The notes below the pieces were generated by a model. The model was not told the origin of the DNA. It ran no database searches and saw only the letters and a program-made list of their open reading frames with translations. Of a stretch of DNA of 64,000 nucleotides, positions 63,968-64,000 are shown piece by piece; positions within the stretch are counted from its first letter, which is position 1, and each line of letters opens with the position of its first letter. Position numbers and translations under genes: made by a program. The stretch lies in NCBI RefSeq assembly GCF_017744255.1, contig NZ_JAGHQP010000003.1, forward strand, positions 224,161 to 288,160, given 5' to 3'. The stretch is from Brevundimonas sp. A19_0 (GTDB lineage: Bacteria > Pseudomonadota > Alphaproteobacteria > Caulobacterales > Caulobacteraceae).

Positions 63968-64000
63968 CCCCCACCACCCCGGCGCAGAGCGCCGCGGTCC
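63968..64000 (-). repeat. Start of an inverted copy of the same repeat family, cut by the window edge
   Basis: Read on the minus strand, the edge sequence has GGACCGCGGCGC-TCT-GCGCCG followed by GGGTGGTGGGGG. The layout is hairpin, then a G-rich end, like the preceding element but in the opposite orientation with a different central hairpin. The rest lies outside the window. Confidence 0.45.

Noticed and set aside
61653..63977. A 774-codon minus-strand open frame
   Set aside because: It crosses the tRNA-Ser gene and is antisense to the LysR, msrA and YjbR-type genes.

Overview
The window is GC-rich, gene-dense alphaproteobacterial chromosome. Three things point to the Caulobacterales, most likely a Brevundimonas-like organism: the DUF4164-zapA-6S RNA-fau order, a large TonB-dependent receptor, and many Tat or lipoprotein exports. 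The genus is inferred from gene content only. I saw no phage, insertion sequence or CRISPR array.

Layout. 1-7 kb: the edge of a histidine kinase, its OmpR-type regulator, an EF-hand protein, purT, a hydrolase-caspase fusion and transketolase. 7-9.4 kb: DUF4164, zapA, a candidate 6S RNA, fau and a ymdB-type phosphoesterase. 9.3-18.5 kb: an NTF2-like protein, a JmjC-type oxygenase, katG with an OxyR-like site, a methyltransferase, a Bcr/CflA efflux pump, an M1 lipoprotein aminopeptidase and a small beta-barrel protein. 18.5-24.2 kb: a minus-strand set with a KAS III enzyme, a KpsC-like capsule Kdo transferase, a CitE-like lyase, an SDR and a free-methionine-sulfoxide reductase. 24.5-27.5 kb: a Sel1-repeat protein followed by a secreted beta-helix protein.

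27.5-44.3 kb is the most interesting part. A complete myo-inositol pathway (iolG, iolC with a fused DUF2090 aldolase domain, iolD, iolE, iolB, iolA, and an RpiR-type regulator) sits with a GH105 unsaturated-uronyl hydrolase, a GPH-family hexuronide-type symporter, a TonB receptor and a Tat-exported lyase-like protein. GGAA-N6-TTYC-like boxes lie before iolC, between iolR and iolG, and before the receptor. I infer one regulon for a uronosyl-inositol conjugate: outer-membrane uptake, periplasmic beta-elimination, symport of the unsaturated disaccharide, cytosolic GH105 cleavage, then inositol catabolism. Plant glycosyl-inositol-phosphoceramide head groups are one candidate source.

44.3-50.6 kb: an AI-2E family protein, stress or attachment-type small proteins, a TetR/Coq4-like pair, an aldehyde dehydrogenase, and a decayed stretch holding a roughly 98% identical fragment of the gcd gene at 57.8 kb and a truncated Crp/Fnr reading frame. 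50.6-60.7 kb: a cation exchanger and a respiratory block (caa3 oxidase with fused subunits I/III and II/cytochrome c, two further c-type cytochromes, a b561-like cytochrome, CtaG, PQQ glucose-type dehydrogenase). 60.8-64 kb: a frameshifted isochorismatase-like hydrolase, its divergent LysR regulator, tRNA-Ser(GGA), msrA, a YjbR-family protein, and palindromic intergenic repeats at the right edge.
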